A stretch of 6,769 bases of DNA from Kiritimatiellales bacterium (GTDB lineage Bacteria > Verrucomicrobiota > Kiritimatiellia > Kiritimatiellales > Pontiellaceae). The translations under genes were made by a program, and so were the position numbers. Of the stretch, positions 1-6,737 are shown piece by piece. Positions within the stretch are counted from its first letter, which is position 1. Every line of letters starts with the position of its first letter. The notes under the pieces are model-generated. The model searched no databases, was not told where the DNA came from, and saw only the letters and a list, made by a program, of their open reading frames with translations. The DNA is taken from contig DAOUQA010000114.1 of assembly GCA_030625905.1 (NCBI GenBank), positions 1-6,769 on the forward strand, written 5' to 3'.

Positions 1-1
1 C

Positions 2-37
2 CCTGCCTGGCCGGTGGTTTCCGCCTGGCAAAAATAA
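2..37 (+). CDS. Possible C-terminal tail of an upstream plus-strand gene (partial)
   Basis: A plus-strand frame open from the window edge reads PAWPVVSAWQK and stops at TAA 35-37. It is followed 33 bases later by a strong intrinsic terminator pointing the same way, so some plus-strand transcript must end here. The fragment is too short to assign to any family. A second frame is also open from the edge and stops at 63-65 (ending in GFLPNL), so the choice between them is a guess. Only the presence of an upstream plus-strand transcription unit is reasonably supported. Confidence 0.22.
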   Translation, partial: PAWPVVSAWQK

Positions 38-38
38 T

Positions 39-66
39 TTTACAGGCTTCCTCCCAAACCTGTAAA
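39..66. repeat. 8-bp perfect inverted repeat upstream of the terminator
   Basis: TTTACAGG (39-46) and CCTGTAAA (59-66) are perfect inverted repeats separated by 12 bases. They lie directly before the terminator hairpin at 70-107. In RNA they could form a small stem-loop at the 3' end of the upstream transcript. As DNA the pair could also be a protein-binding site. No T-run follows, so it is not itself an intrinsic terminator. Confidence 0.5.
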
Positions 67-69
67 TAT

Positions 70-114
70 GCACGGCTCGATCCTCCCCCCTTGGGATCGG
101 GCCGTGCCCTTTTT
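70..114 (+). terminator. Rho-independent terminator of an upstream plus-strand gene
   Basis: Bases 70-83 (GCACGGCTCGATCC) pair with 94-107 (GGATCGGGCCGTGC) to give a 14-bp stem with a single T-G wobble and a 10-base loop. The stem is followed by CC and five Ts (110-114). The GC-rich stem plus T-run is the classical intrinsic terminator layout on the plus strand. The other strand has no T-run after the hairpin, so it acts in one direction. It insulates the region from a transcription unit that begins left of the window. Confidence 0.85.
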
Positions 115-186
115 GGGATTCGGGTTTCGGATCGGGATACGATCAATCCCCGCAAGAAGAGCCCCTTCCATATGGACGCGAAGCGA

Positions 187-205
187 GGCTTTCCACAGGA
201 AAGCC
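187..205. repeat. Compact hairpin, 8-bp stem with 3-base loop
   Basis: GGCTTTCC (187-194) and GGAAAGCC (198-205) are perfectly complementary around the loop ACA. It lies about 90 bases downstream of the pseudopilin stop in that gene's direction. It could be a 3'-end stabilising or weak terminating hairpin for that mRNA, but no T-run follows on either strand. Confidence 0.45.
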
Positions 206-235
206 GTGATCGAAGAGAACGGCAACCCCGTTTTA

Positions 236-300
236 CATCTGGATTGGATATCCCCAAGGTGCTTCAGAACATAGACAGCATGAATCCAGATGATTAATCA
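236..300 (-). repeat. 10-bp inverted repeat and 10-bp palindrome at the pseudopilin 3' end
   Basis: CATCTGGATT (236-245) and AATCCAGATG (283-292) are perfect inverted repeats with 37 bases between them. They begin two bases past the pseudopilin stop codon in the direction of that gene. TGATTAATCA (291-300) is a perfect 10-base palindrome that contains the stop codon. The arms could fold into a stem at the 3' end of the pseudopilin mRNA. There is no uridine tract, so a classical terminator is not shown. Confidence 0.4.
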
Positions 301-755
301 TCCAACAGAACGTAGATATCGTCGCTGTCATACTGGTTTCGGCCTTTGCCATTCGGACCGAACGAGCCGACTACCACATGGTTTACGCCGCCGATATTAT
401 AATCGGGGTCGAAGAAATAGGGATTACCCCATTGATCCTCTACTTCCCCGCCATAGTAAGGCCCTTTCCACTCGTTAAAACTTCCGTCGGTATCCATCAG
501 TCCGCAACTAGGCAAAGAAATGTCCCACATTTCCAAGCTAGCCCCCATATTCCGGGGATTGCCGTTCGGCCACCTTCCGGTATCCCACGCCAGTTGCAAT
601 GCGGCGGCTGACATCATCTCAAGCTCGGCTTGCGTGTTTTTGATTTTTGAAGTCTTGACACTCTTCCTAATCGCCAGCATTCCCATGGACGCAAGAAGCC
701 CAACGATAGCCACAACGATCATAATCTCCACTAGGGTAAATCCGCTCTTTTTCAT
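294..755 (-). CDS. Type II secretion GspG-like pseudopilin (prepilin-type N-terminal signal)
   Basis: This 153-residue protein has a type III (prepilin) signal. A short basic leader, MKKSG, precedes FTLVE, so a prepilin peptidase should cut after Gly5. Glu10 would be the conserved Glu at position 5 of the mature protein. Residues 6-30 form the hydrophobic helix that anchors the subunit in the inner membrane and packs the pilus core. The C-terminal part has the GspG-type signature WGNPY (109-113), then GSFGPNGKG and an acidic stretch DSDDIY (143-148). In GspG proteins this region forms the calcium-binding loop. The length is typical of a major pseudopilin. The gene is alone on its strand, with no secretion ATPase or secretin nearby, so it may be an orphan subunit rather than the main GspG. 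ATG 753-755 is preceded by GAGGTG (761-766 on the plus strand) at five to six bases. There is one cysteine (Cys84). Confidence 0.9.
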   Translation of the reverse strand: MKKSGFTLVEIMIVVAIVGLLASMGMLAIRKSVKTSKIKNTQAELEMMSAAALQLAWDTGRWPNGNPRNMGASLEMWDISLPSCGLMDTDGSFNEWKGPYYGGEVEDQWGNPYFFDPDYNIGGVNHVVVGSFGPNGKGRNQYDSDDIYVLLDD

Positions 756-774
756 TCATACACCTCTAAGTTCC

Positions 775-817
775 AAGGAATGAAAACCGCCTAATCGGTT
801 CAACGGCTTCTTTCCTT
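775..817 (-). promoter_or_regulatory. Potential 5'-UTR stem-loop of the pseudopilin mRNA
   Basis: In the predicted leader of the pseudopilin transcript, AAGGAA (817-812) can pair with TTCCTT (780-775). An inner stem of AACCG (800-796) and CGGTT (789-785) can form around a 6-base loop. The structure ends eight bases before the GAGGTG ribosome binding site. The stems are short and separated by unpaired bases, so the fold is only a possibility. Confidence 0.25.
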
Positions 818-833
818 ATCAACCTGTTAAATA

Positions 834-849
834 AGCATTTCAGATGCCA
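834..849 (-). promoter_or_regulatory. Sigma-54-type (-24/-12) promoter for the pseudopilin gene
   Basis: On the minus strand, reading from 849 to 834, the sequence is TGGCATCTGAAATGCT. It fits the sigma-54 consensus TGGCAC-N5-TTGCA/T with the invariant GG and GC dinucleotides at the exact spacing. The differences are T for C at position 6 and A for T at position 12. Transcription would begin around 822-824, leaving a leader of about 68 bases before ATG 755. A sigma-54 promoter needs an AAA+ NtrC-family activator, and none is encoded here. Confidence 0.6.
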
Positions 850-917
850 TTGAGGCCTTCTCCTCTTTTCGCCAAATCCAAAAGCCGGGAATCGAGTCCG
901 CCTTTACAGAGGCCATA

Positions 918-933
918 TGGCACAAATACTGCT
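918..933 (+). promoter_or_regulatory. Sigma-54-type (-24/-12) promoter for the kinase operon
   Basis: TGGCACAAATACTGCT matches the sigma-54 consensus with a perfect -24 element (TGGCAC). The GC of the -12 element is at the exact spacing, and the main deviation is C for T just before TGC. Transcription would begin near 943-945, about 47 bases before ATG 991. Its mate faces the other way at 834-849, about 70 bases off. Both share the form TGGCA-N8-TGCTT. Confidence 0.65.
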
Positions 934-990
934 TAAAGTCCATCGGTCTTTTGTTTAGCAGGAAATACTTAAAACGAGGTGCGATCTTCC

Positions 991-3900
991 ATGAAAAGCG
1001 CGACGAATAATGAGAAAGCTAGCCAGCACGCTAGATTTCGATCCCATTTTTCCAGTATCTATGCACGCACAGTGCTGTTTTCATGGATGGTTGGCATTAT
1101 GACCATCTCCATTTTCCTGATCTATATCATTCCGCAGCAAGATCGGGCCTTGCTCAATGCTCTGGACTCCAAAGCTTCTGCTTTAAATACCTCGATTCAT
1201 AATATCACTTCTGTCTCGATCGCCGCCGGAGACAACAACGAAGTAGTCAGGCAGTGCATGAATATCATCAAAAACGATAAGCAGATCAACTATATCGTCC
1301 TCGCCGAAAACGTTGGTTCTGCACTGATCTGCACTAGGGCGGGTTGGAAGGAAGAGAGGAACTCCGACGTTTGGCAACGTATTCCCAAGGGCTACGAGTC
1401 CCATGGCAACATCATTTCCAGCAATCTGGCCGACAGCGATGTTTTCCAGCACAGCGACCTATTTAATCTTTCAAAAGGAAAACTAGGGTGGATTCACGTC
1501 GGCCTTTCGCTAGACGAGTACCATACAGGTTTGAGCGCCATAATTAGCCGTACGATCCATGTATCGATCATCGGTGCGCTGTTCGGTTTACTGGTATCCA
1601 TCAGGCATGCCCGCCAACTGGTAAAGCCAATACTCATTCTTGAAACAACGGCGAATCGCTTGAGCCAAGGCGATCTCAGTGCCCAGGCCAAAGTCAACCG
1701 CAACGATGAAATCGGGAATCTTGCCACTTCTATCAATAGGATGGCACAATCAATCCATGATCGCGAAGTGTTTGTTCGTTCCCAGAATAAAAACCTAGCC
1801 AAACTTGTGACCGAAAGAGCATTGCAAACCGGTAAGCTTCTTGAAGCGGCAAAACGGATTTGCGAAACCAGTGCCGACACGTTCGGCACTGGGTCCGTTT
1901 CGGTCTGGTTGTTCAGCGAGGACAAAAAAACGCTGGAATGCCTGAACAAGTTTAACCAAAGCAAGGGGACACACTCGCAAAAGGAAACCATAAGCCGAGA
2001 AGGGAACGAAGCCTACTTCGATGCCTTGTCACGCATGCGGGTTCTTGCCGCGACCGATGTCGTCAATGATCCGCGGACATCATGCCTGACCGAGTCCTAC
2101 CTGCGACCGATGAAAACAGTCTCCATGATCAATGCCGTTATTCGCATCGACGGAAACGTGGAAGGCGTGGTGTGCCACGAACTTGCCGGCGAGATGCACG
2201 CATGGACTTTGGATGAGGAAAACTTCGCCGGTTCGATCGCCGATCTCATGGCTCTGGCACTTAATGCGAGCAAACGGCGGGCTATGCATGATGCGCTGGT
2301 TACCGCCAAGGAAGCGGTCGAGGTTGCCAGCGAGGCCAAGTCACGCTTCTTTGCCAATGTAAGCCATGAAATCCGGACGCCGCTTAACGGCGCGGTGGGA
2401 ATGCTGAAACTGTTGCGTGAAAGCCCGCTGAACGATAACCAGAAACGATTTGTGGACAGGGGGATTCTTTCGTCCGATGCGCTGCTCAGTGTCATTAACG
2501 ACGTGCTTGACTATTCAAAGATGGAGGCGGGCAAGCTCGAAATAGAAACCCTTGAATTCGATCTCGTGGATGTTGTCGAGAACGTGGTGAACATGTTTGC
2601 GCATATCGCCGAGGAAAAGGGTCTGGAACTGGTATGCGACATCGACCACGCCGTGCCCGGCATTGTCCACGGCGATCCGAACCGCATCGGGCAGGTCTTG
2701 ATCAACCTCGTCAGCAATGCGGTCAAGTTCACGGATCGGCAAGGCGACGTCATCGTGCACGTGCATCTGGAAGACGAGACCAGCGATTCCGCAAGAATCC
2801 GCTTCGAAGTGGAGGATACCGGAGAGGGCGTTTCCATAAAGGAACAAGACCGGATTTTCGAACCCTTCCAGCAGGAAAGCAGTTCCACTACACGCCGATT
2901 CGGAGGCTCAGGCCTCGGTCTTGGGATTTGCCGCCAACTTGTCGAGCTCATGGAAGGGGAAATCCAAATGACGAGCCGCATCGGTTTTGGTTCGACCTTC
3001 TGCTTCAGCATTCCCCTTGGCAGGCACAAGGGCATGGCGGGAGACGAAGTCGGGACGGGGCGTTCCGAAAGCCTGCGCGATCTGGACATCATCGTGGCGG
3101 ATGACCACCAGGCGAATCGCCAGATGATATCCAGTGCGCTTGAAAACTGGGGATACCGGGTATCCGAGGCTGGAGATGGGGCCTCTGCATTGGCGCTTAT
3201 GCAGGCGCGCGCCGCCGCAGGGCATGTATTCGATCTGGCACTCATCGACTGGAACATGCCGGGCATGAATGGCGAGGAGCTTGGCCGCCAGATCAAGGCC
3301 GACCCGCAGCTTTCCAAGACAGGTTTGATCATGCTTTGCACCGCGACCGAAACCGATGAGTGCTGTCTGAAGAAACCCTGCATTGGCGGCTGCCTACCCA
3401 AGCCGGTGCGCCAGTCCGAGCTCTACGATGCCATCGTGAACGCCATCAATCCAACGCATGGCCAGATGGATGAAACGATAGCGGATGTACCCCGCCTACC
3501 CGCCCCGGCCCATAATGCGGATGTAAGAATACTGCTTGCCGAGGATAACGAAATCAACCAGGAGGTTGTCCGTGAAATCCTAGGAAACTTTGGATATTCC
3601 TGCGATGTTGCCACAACTGGACACGAGGCTGTCAAGGTTGTTGCGGACGGGGAATACGATCTGGTCTTCATGGATTGCATGATGCCTGGGATGGATGGCT
3701 ACGAGGCGTCTCGCTGCATCCGCGACCATGAAAAGGGAACCGGTCGGCAAGTTCCCATCGTGGCGCTTACCGCCAATGCCATGAAGGGGGATCGCGAGCG
3801 GTGCCTTGCGGCGGGAATGAACGATTATCTCAGCAAGCCGCTCGACCCCGCACTCATGATGGAGGTGGTCGCCAAATGGTGCGCAAAGCCAGTCGCCCCG

Positions 3901-4278
3901 GAAAAACCCGCGTTGGAAGACGGAAGTGAAGGCGATGCGAAACCTGTTTTCGATCGGGGAGCCGTGCTTAAACGCTGCATGGGAAATGAAATCCTGCTGG
4001 AAAAGCTGGTTGCCAAGTTTCTCGTTCAGGTGGATGAGGATGTCGGACTCATGGAAGATGCCCTTTCGGTTCCCGATATGGAAGAGACAAGGCGTATCGC
4101 CCACCGGATCAAGGGATCATCGGCCAACCTTGCCATGGAGCGTCTGAATGCGATCACTACGACCATTGAGCAGAATGCGCGTGCCGGGAACCCCGATCAG
4201 GCCGCGATCGATTTCCGCAATCTCAACAAGGAGATCGCGCATATCCACAAACATTTAAATACGAAGCAGGCCGCCTAG
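991..4278 (+). CDS. Membrane hybrid histidine kinase: sensor-HAMP-GAF-HisKA-HATPase-REC-REC-HPt
   Basis: This 1095-residue BarA-like phosphorelay kinase has TM1 at about 27-48, a periplasmic region of about 140 residues (49-187), and TM2 at about 188-204. It continues with HAMP (205-258, DEIG at 239-242) and a GAF domain (about 282-427). The HisKA H-box is FFANVSHEIRTPLN with phospho-His459. The HATPase shows N-box Asn576, DTGEG at 609-613 and GSGLGLG at 639-645. REC1 has acidic pair Asp704/705, phospho-Asp753 and Lys804. REC2 has Glu851/Asp852, phospho-Asp895 and Lys949. The C-terminal HPt domain (about 950-1090) carries His1038 in AHRIKGSSANL. All phosphotransfer residues are present, so a His-Asp-His relay is plausible. 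REC1 carries an unusual cysteine cluster. A GTG at 979 extends the frame by four residues but overlaps the GAGGTG ribosome binding site (976-981). ATG 991, nine bases beyond that site, is the better start. The signal sensed is unknown. Confidence 0.95.
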   Translation: MKSATNNEKASQHARFRSHFSSIYARTVLFSWMVGIMTISIFLIYIIPQQDRALLNALDSKASALNTSIHNITSVSIAAGDNNEVVRQCMNIIKNDKQINYIVLAENVGSALICTRAGWKEERNSDVWQRIPKGYESHGNIISSNLADSDVFQHSDLFNLSKGKLGWIHVGLSLDEYHTGLSAIISRTIHVSIIGALFGLLVSIRHARQLVKPILILETTANRLSQGDLSAQAKVNRNDEIGNLATSINRMAQSIHDREVFVRSQNKNLAKLVTERALQTGKLLEAAKRICETSADTFGTGSVSVWLFSEDKKTLECLNKFNQSKGTHSQKETISREGNEAYFDALSRMRVLAATDVVNDPRTSCLTESYLRPMKTVSMINAVIRIDGNVEGVVCHELAGEMHAWTLDEENFAGSIADLMALALNASKRRAMHDALVTAKEAVEVASEAKSRFFANVSHEIRTPLNGAVGMLKLLRESPLNDNQKRFVDRGILSSDALLSVINDVLDYSKMEAGKLEIETLEFDLVDVVENVVNMFAHIAEEKGLELVCDIDHAVPGIVHGDPNRIGQVLINLVSNAVKFTDRQGDVIVHVHLEDETSDSARIRFEVEDTGEGVSIKEQDRIFEPFQQESSSTTRRFGGSGLGLGICRQLVELMEGEIQMTSRIGFGSTFCFSIPLGRHKGMAGDEVGTGRSESLRDLDIIVADDHQANRQMISSALENWGYRVSEAGDGASALALMQARAAAGHVFDLALIDWNMPGMNGEELGRQIKADPQLSKTGLIMLCTATETDECCLKKPCIGGCLPKPVRQSELYDAIVNAINPTHGQMDETIADVPRLPAPAHNADVRILLAEDNEINQEVVREILGNFGYSCDVATTGHEAVKVVADGEYDLVFMDCMMPGMDGYEASRCIRDHEKGTGRQVPIVALTANAMKGDRERCLAAGMNDYLSKPLDPALMMEVVAKWCAKPVAPEKPALEDGSEGDAKPVFDRGAVLKRCMGNEILLEKLVAKFLVQVDEDVGLMEDALSVPDMEETRRIAHRIKGSSANLAMERLNAITTTIEQNARAGNPDQAAIDFRNLNKEIAHIHKHLNTKQAA

Positions 4279-4306
4279 GGAACAGTAGAATCCAGGAGCA
4301 TTGGAT

Positions 4307-6280
4307 ATGTCCACAGAAAACCACGGAAAACCGCGCATTCTTATTGCAGACGATGATATTACCATCCGCCTGCTTGCCCGCGAATGCCTAGAACAATCCG
4401 GCTTTGAAGTGGTTGTGGCGGAGAACGGCCGCGAAGCGGTTGATCTCTTTATCTCCACTCAACCGGATGCCGTGATTCTCGACGTGATGATGCCTGAATT
4501 GGATGGATACGAGGTTTGCCGAAAAATCCGAACCGTAGCCAATGATCGGCATGTGCCGATCTTGATGATGACAACGCTTGACGATGTGGAATCGATTGAC
4601 AGAGCCTATGAAGCCGGTGCCAGCGAGTTCGGCATCAAGCCGGCAAACTGGACCGTAGAGACCCATCGCCTACGCGCCATGCTGAATGCCGCGGCTGCCG
4701 CACAGGAAATCGTACTGTCTAGGAACGAGTGGGAACGCACATTCAATGCATTCAAGGAATGCATAATCATCCACGATTTGGACACAACCATTATCCAGGC
4801 CAATGATGCGGCAGGCCGTTTTGCCGAGTGCCCGAAGGAGAGCCTTGTGGGAAAGCGGTACACCGAGGTGGATTGGGGCTATGCTGTTCCGAGCGATTCC
4901 CGCCCGGTAAAGGAGTGCATTGAGCGCGGCGAGAAAGTCGTCTTTGAATGTGAAAACGAACGCTTGGGCGGCACCTTTCTCATATCCGTATTCCCGGTGT
5001 TTGACGATGACGGCAACCTATTGCGGATCATACACATGGAAAAGGACATTACCGAGTCGAAACAACTCGAGACGGAATTGCACCGTGTCCAGAAGATGGA
5101 GGCGATGGGTACGCTTGCGGGGGGGCTTGCGCATGATTTCAACAACTTGCTCCAGGTGGTCATGGGCTATTCCGAAGTCATCACGCTGTCCCTCTCGCCG
5201 GGAGACAAGATCACCAAGTATCTCAACGAAGTCAAGGATGCCGCTTGGCGCGGCAGCGAAATCACGCGGCAGTTGCTGACGATCGGCAGAAGGGATGAGG
5301 GCAATATGCAACCTTCGATGATCAACGAGGTTGTCAAAGGCGTTTTGAAGCTACTGGATAGCACTCTTCCAAAAATGGTATCCATCGAGTGTGATTTGGC
5401 AGAGGATCTGTGCGTCGTGAATGCCGACCCCGGGCAGGTCGAACAAGCGTTGGTGAACTTGGCGATCAATGCCTCCCATGCCATGACCAAAGGCGGGCTG
5501 CTACAGTTTGAGACACGCAACGTTGAACTGGACGGCAGCTACTGCACGCGATATCCGAATCTCAACCCCGGAACGTACGTGCAGGTGGCTGTGACCGACA
5601 ATGGCTGCGGGATGGACAAGGAAACACTTGGACACATTTACGAACCGTTCTTTACAACCCGTGCACCGGACAAAGGCACAGGTCTTGGCCTGGCCATGGT
5701 CTATAGCGTTGTGCAGAATCACTCTGGACACATGGTTTGCTACAGCGAGGAGGGTGTGGGAACCTCGTTCAAGATCTATCTTCCAACCCTCGAGGATGCA
5801 GACGTGACTGTCGATGCGGAGACGGGGGACGACGTGCAGGTGGCCGGCGGGGATGAAACGATCCTGATTGTGGATGACGATGCCAACATCCGCTATCTGG
5901 CCAAGAAAATGTTGATCCATGCCGGCTATAGTGTGTTGCTGGCAAACAACGGGCAGCATGCCATGGATATCTACTCGGCATTGGGGAAAAACATCGACAT
6001 CGTGGTTTTGGATCTGAACATGCCGGTTATGGGCGGGATGGAATGCCTCGATCTTCTTCAGGAAAAGAATCCCGATGCCATGGTTTTGCTGGCGAGCGGA
6101 TTCGCCTTGAACAAGGAAAGTTCGGCCAAGTTGAGCAATACGGTCGACTATATCGGCAAGCCTTATCACCAAAGGGACTTCTTATCGAAACTCCGCGAAA
6201 TGCTGGATCGCTGTTCCAGCGAGACCCATAGCCATCTTCATGCGGAAGGCCGCGGCCTTGATGAAGAAGGACTCCATTGA
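4307..6280 (+). CDS. Soluble hybrid histidine kinase: REC-PAS-HisKA-HATPase-REC
   Basis: This 657-residue cytoplasmic kinase has no membrane segment. The N-terminal receiver (about 9-125) has Asp15-17, phospho-Asp59 and Lys111 in GIKPANW. A PAS domain (about 140-253) ends in the usual MEKDITE linker. The kinase core has phospho-His276 in GGLAHDFNNLL, the H-box form seen in NtrB-like and PAS-linked kinases. The ATP-binding domain shows N-box NLAINA (384-389), DNGCGM (431-436) and GTGLGLAM (457-464). The C-terminal receiver (about 518-634) has Asp523-525, phospho-Asp569 and Lys618. The last 20 or so residues are rich in His and Glu. The gene starts 28 bases after the first kinase, so the two are very likely co-transcribed. 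A TTG at 4301 lies only two bases from AGGAG (4294-4298), whereas ATG 4307 sits eight bases from it and is preferred. Its N-terminal receiver is a candidate partner for the first kinase's HPt domain. Confidence 0.94.
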   Translation: MSTENHGKPRILIADDDITIRLLARECLEQSGFEVVVAENGREAVDLFISTQPDAVILDVMMPELDGYEVCRKIRTVANDRHVPILMMTTLDDVESIDRAYEAGASEFGIKPANWTVETHRLRAMLNAAAAAQEIVLSRNEWERTFNAFKECIIIHDLDTTIIQANDAAGRFAECPKESLVGKRYTEVDWGYAVPSDSRPVKECIERGEKVVFECENERLGGTFLISVFPVFDDDGNLLRIIHMEKDITESKQLETELHRVQKMEAMGTLAGGLAHDFNNLLQVVMGYSEVITLSLSPGDKITKYLNEVKDAAWRGSEITRQLLTIGRRDEGNMQPSMINEVVKGVLKLLDSTLPKMVSIECDLAEDLCVVNADPGQVEQALVNLAINASHAMTKGGLLQFETRNVELDGSYCTRYPNLNPGTYVQVAVTDNGCGMDKETLGHIYEPFFTTRAPDKGTGLGLAMVYSVVQNHSGHMVCYSEEGVGTSFKIYLPTLEDADVTVDAETGDDVQVAGGDETILIVDDDANIRYLAKKMLIHAGYSVLLANNGQHAMDIYSALGKNIDIVVLDLNMPVMGGMECLDLLQEKNPDAMVLLASGFALNKESSAKLSNTVDYIGKPYHQRDFLSKLREMLDRCSSETHSHLHAEGRGLDEEGLH

Positions 6281-6284
6281 GCTG

Positions 6285-6440
6285 AAGAATACAAACAAAA
6301 GCCCGAATCAATGGGAAAATCCTTTTGAGTGACTCGCCACCGCCCGGGAGCGGGGTATTTGGCGATCAACCCGCGCACATGTAGTTTCCTTTTGAACAAC
6401 CGGCTGGTGCGGGCGCCCAGGCATCTCTTGCGTTTGGTTC
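6285..6440 (-). pseudogene. Probable decayed C-terminal fragment of an uncharacterised winged-helix-type protein
   Basis: A minus-strand frame reads ARTSRLFKRKLHVRGLIAK then YPAPGRWRVTQ (about 6325-6414). From memory this resembles the C-terminal segment of a widespread family of uncharacterised proteins. That segment follows the pattern SRL-[basic]-L-R-HGLI-x-K-x-P-x-x-R-[WY]-x-VT. The match has one extra residue (Lys between RLFKR and LHVRG). The frame runs on without the expected Gly after VT, and upstream of about 6440 the similarity fades. No plausible start or ribosome binding site begins a full-length gene. It therefore looks like a remnant rather than a working gene. It lies tail to tail with the second kinase. 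The family assignment is recalled, not searched. Confidence 0.4.
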
Positions 6441-6677
6441 CCGTAAAGCGAGTATGTCCTTTGCCCTCATGCGACCGATGCTGTGGTTGAAATCCACGGC
6501 AACCTCCGCGTCGAATAAAGATTACCACAGGGTGAAAGCCCGCACGTCCAGAGATTACCATAGACCTTGAAACCACACACGAAGTGTGTTTGTCCAAGAC
6601 AGCGGGGGCTGGTTATGCTTCAACGCGAAAAGGCGAACCAGTATTGATTACGGTTGGGTTGCTGTTTTGCTTCCTTA

Positions 6678-6737
6678 GGATGCGGTGTATTTGTTGATGA
6701 GATGAATGAGTTTTTGGCGGTCAATTTGCTTCGAATG
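6678..6737 (-). other. Short protein-like minus-strand segment, unassigned
   Basis: Between two in-frame stops (6738-6740 and 6675-6677) a minus frame reads KQIDRQKLIHLINKYTAS at its end. Its composition looks more like real protein than a random frame. It could be the tail of a gene broken by a stop, or chance. The bases before it in the same frame also read as an open stretch ending MDN. No family is recognised. Confidence 0.15.

Noticed and set aside
68..297. Small plus-strand open frames across 68-297
   Set aside because: They run through the terminator hairpin, have no ribosome binding site and no protein-like pattern.
979..990. GTG start four codons upstream for kinase 1
   Set aside because: The GTG overlaps the GAGGTG ribosome binding site that correctly spaces ATG 991.
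2511..3401. Long minus-strand open frame (296 codons) inside kinase 1
   Set aside because: It is antisense to the HisKA-HATPase-REC1 region, whose motifs are unmistakable. Its composition is rich in Ser, Arg and Pro as expected of a shadow frame, and no ribosome binding site or family pattern was seen.
4301..4306. TTG start two codons upstream for kinase 2
   Set aside because: It lies only two bases from AGGAG. ATG 4307 has normal spacing.
5501..6172. Minus-strand open frame (223 codons) inside kinase 2
   Set aside because: It is antisense to the HATPase and C-terminal receiver of kinase 2. It has a high His/Val/Ile content typical of a shadow of such domains and no recognisable motif.
6334..6365. 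Stem-loop as intrinsic terminator of the kinase operon
   Set aside because: Arms TCGCCA/TGGCGA and CCGC/GCGG can pair, but with a 6-base bulge and no T-run afterwards.
6618..6630. 16S rRNA-like string CTTCAACGCGAAA
   Set aside because: Only a short chance match. The flanks bear no resemblance to rRNA.
6400..6640. Group II intron or structured RNA suggested by GGGCGCCCAG and GGGTGAAAGCCC
   Set aside because: The short strings recall group II intron sequence but no domain V hairpin or reverse transcriptase was found, and the order does not fit.
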